Of a stretch of 64,000 nucleotides of DNA, positions 63,878-64,000 are shown in pieces. The notes under the pieces were generated by a model. The model ran no database searches, was not told where the DNA came from, and saw nothing but the letters and a program-made list of their open reading frames with translations. Origin of the DNA: Rhizobium etli 8C-3 (GTDB taxonomy: Bacteria; Pseudomonadota; Alphaproteobacteria; Rhizobiales; Rhizobiaceae); the NCBI RefSeq assembly GCF_001908375.1, contig NZ_CP017243.1:124001-188000 (forward strand), read 5' to 3'. A program made the translations under genes and the position numbers. The first letter of the stretch is position 1; every line of letters begins with the position of its first letter.

Positions 63878-64000
63878 CTACGTATCGAGGGATTGAGCTA
63901 CCGCGCCCAATCGCCGTCAGGCCGCGAGAGGCGCGGCCCAAATCCGACGGAGACCATCTGAACCTATGTCTTCCCATCGACGACGCCTTCGAGCCCCGCC

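Noticed and set aside
1..64000. CRISPR arrays, tRNA or rRNA genes, plasmid repABC or integrase genes
   Set aside because: I found no regularly spaced repeats, no tRNA cloverleaf or rRNA-like sequence, and no replication or integrase protein in the window.

Overview
The window looks like part of a large plasmid or accessory replicon of an alphaproteobacterium in the Rhizobium/Agrobacterium/Ensifer group. The evidence is the style of the genes: cytoplasm-rich chemoreceptors with WxxF-type C-terminal tails, GntR/FCD and AraC regulators, several sugar-type ABC binding proteins, IS66 and IS256 elements, an ArdC-like antirestriction protein, a VirB-type type IV secretion system and a DUF1173 protein. 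This assignment rests on reading the proteins, not on a database search.

Region 1 (1-11.8 kb) is a signalling block: the tail of a chemoreceptor, a decayed cheW, a small protein, an AraC regulator, a degenerate SDR, a complete chemoreceptor, a periplasmic sugar-type binding protein and a three-PAS GGDEF-EAL protein. Region 3 (37.4-44.4 kb) mirrors it with AraC, chemoreceptor, PAS-GGDEF-EAL and a similar small protein.

Region 2 (12-37 kb) lies between them and is the most interesting part: an apparently uncharacterised catabolic or modifying gene cluster. It encodes two metallo-beta-lactamase-fold hydrolases, three zinc alcohol dehydrogenases, an alpha/beta hydrolase, an SDR, a RutA-like flavin monooxygenase with its flavin reductase and a carboxymuconolactone-decarboxylase-like protein, a GFA protein, an FMN reductase, RibBA, a core-like aminotransferase, a phosphoglycerate-mutase-like enzyme, an ABC importer with three candidate binding proteins, a monooxygenase-fold small protein and a type II NADH dehydrogenase. 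A GntR/FCD regulator sits inside it. At least ten promoters, on both strands, carry the same element: a -35 TTGACA run into a near-palindrome with consensus CAGATTGTCTGACAATCTG filling the spacer, so one regulator probably controls almost the entire cluster. The substrate is not evident. The enzyme set fits uptake of a sugar- or lactone-like molecule followed by hydrolysis, alcohol oxidation and flavin-dependent oxygenation with dedicated flavin supply.

Region 4 (44.6-50 kb) is a mobile and decayed zone: an intact IS66-family element with a perfect 8-bp target duplication, a groEL fragment, an ArdC-like gene and a LuxR-type HTH remnant. Region 5 (49.7-60.3 kb) is a complete virB1-virB11 conjugation-type T4SS with TrbM/KikA-like, EexN-like and VirB7-like additions and a divergent winged-helix regulator. 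No coupling protein or relaxase is visible. Region 6 (60.3-64 kb) holds a PIN-domain toxin broken by two frameshifts beside an intact antitoxin-like gene, a DUF1173 gene and a GC-rich end with a possible toprim-protein remnant.
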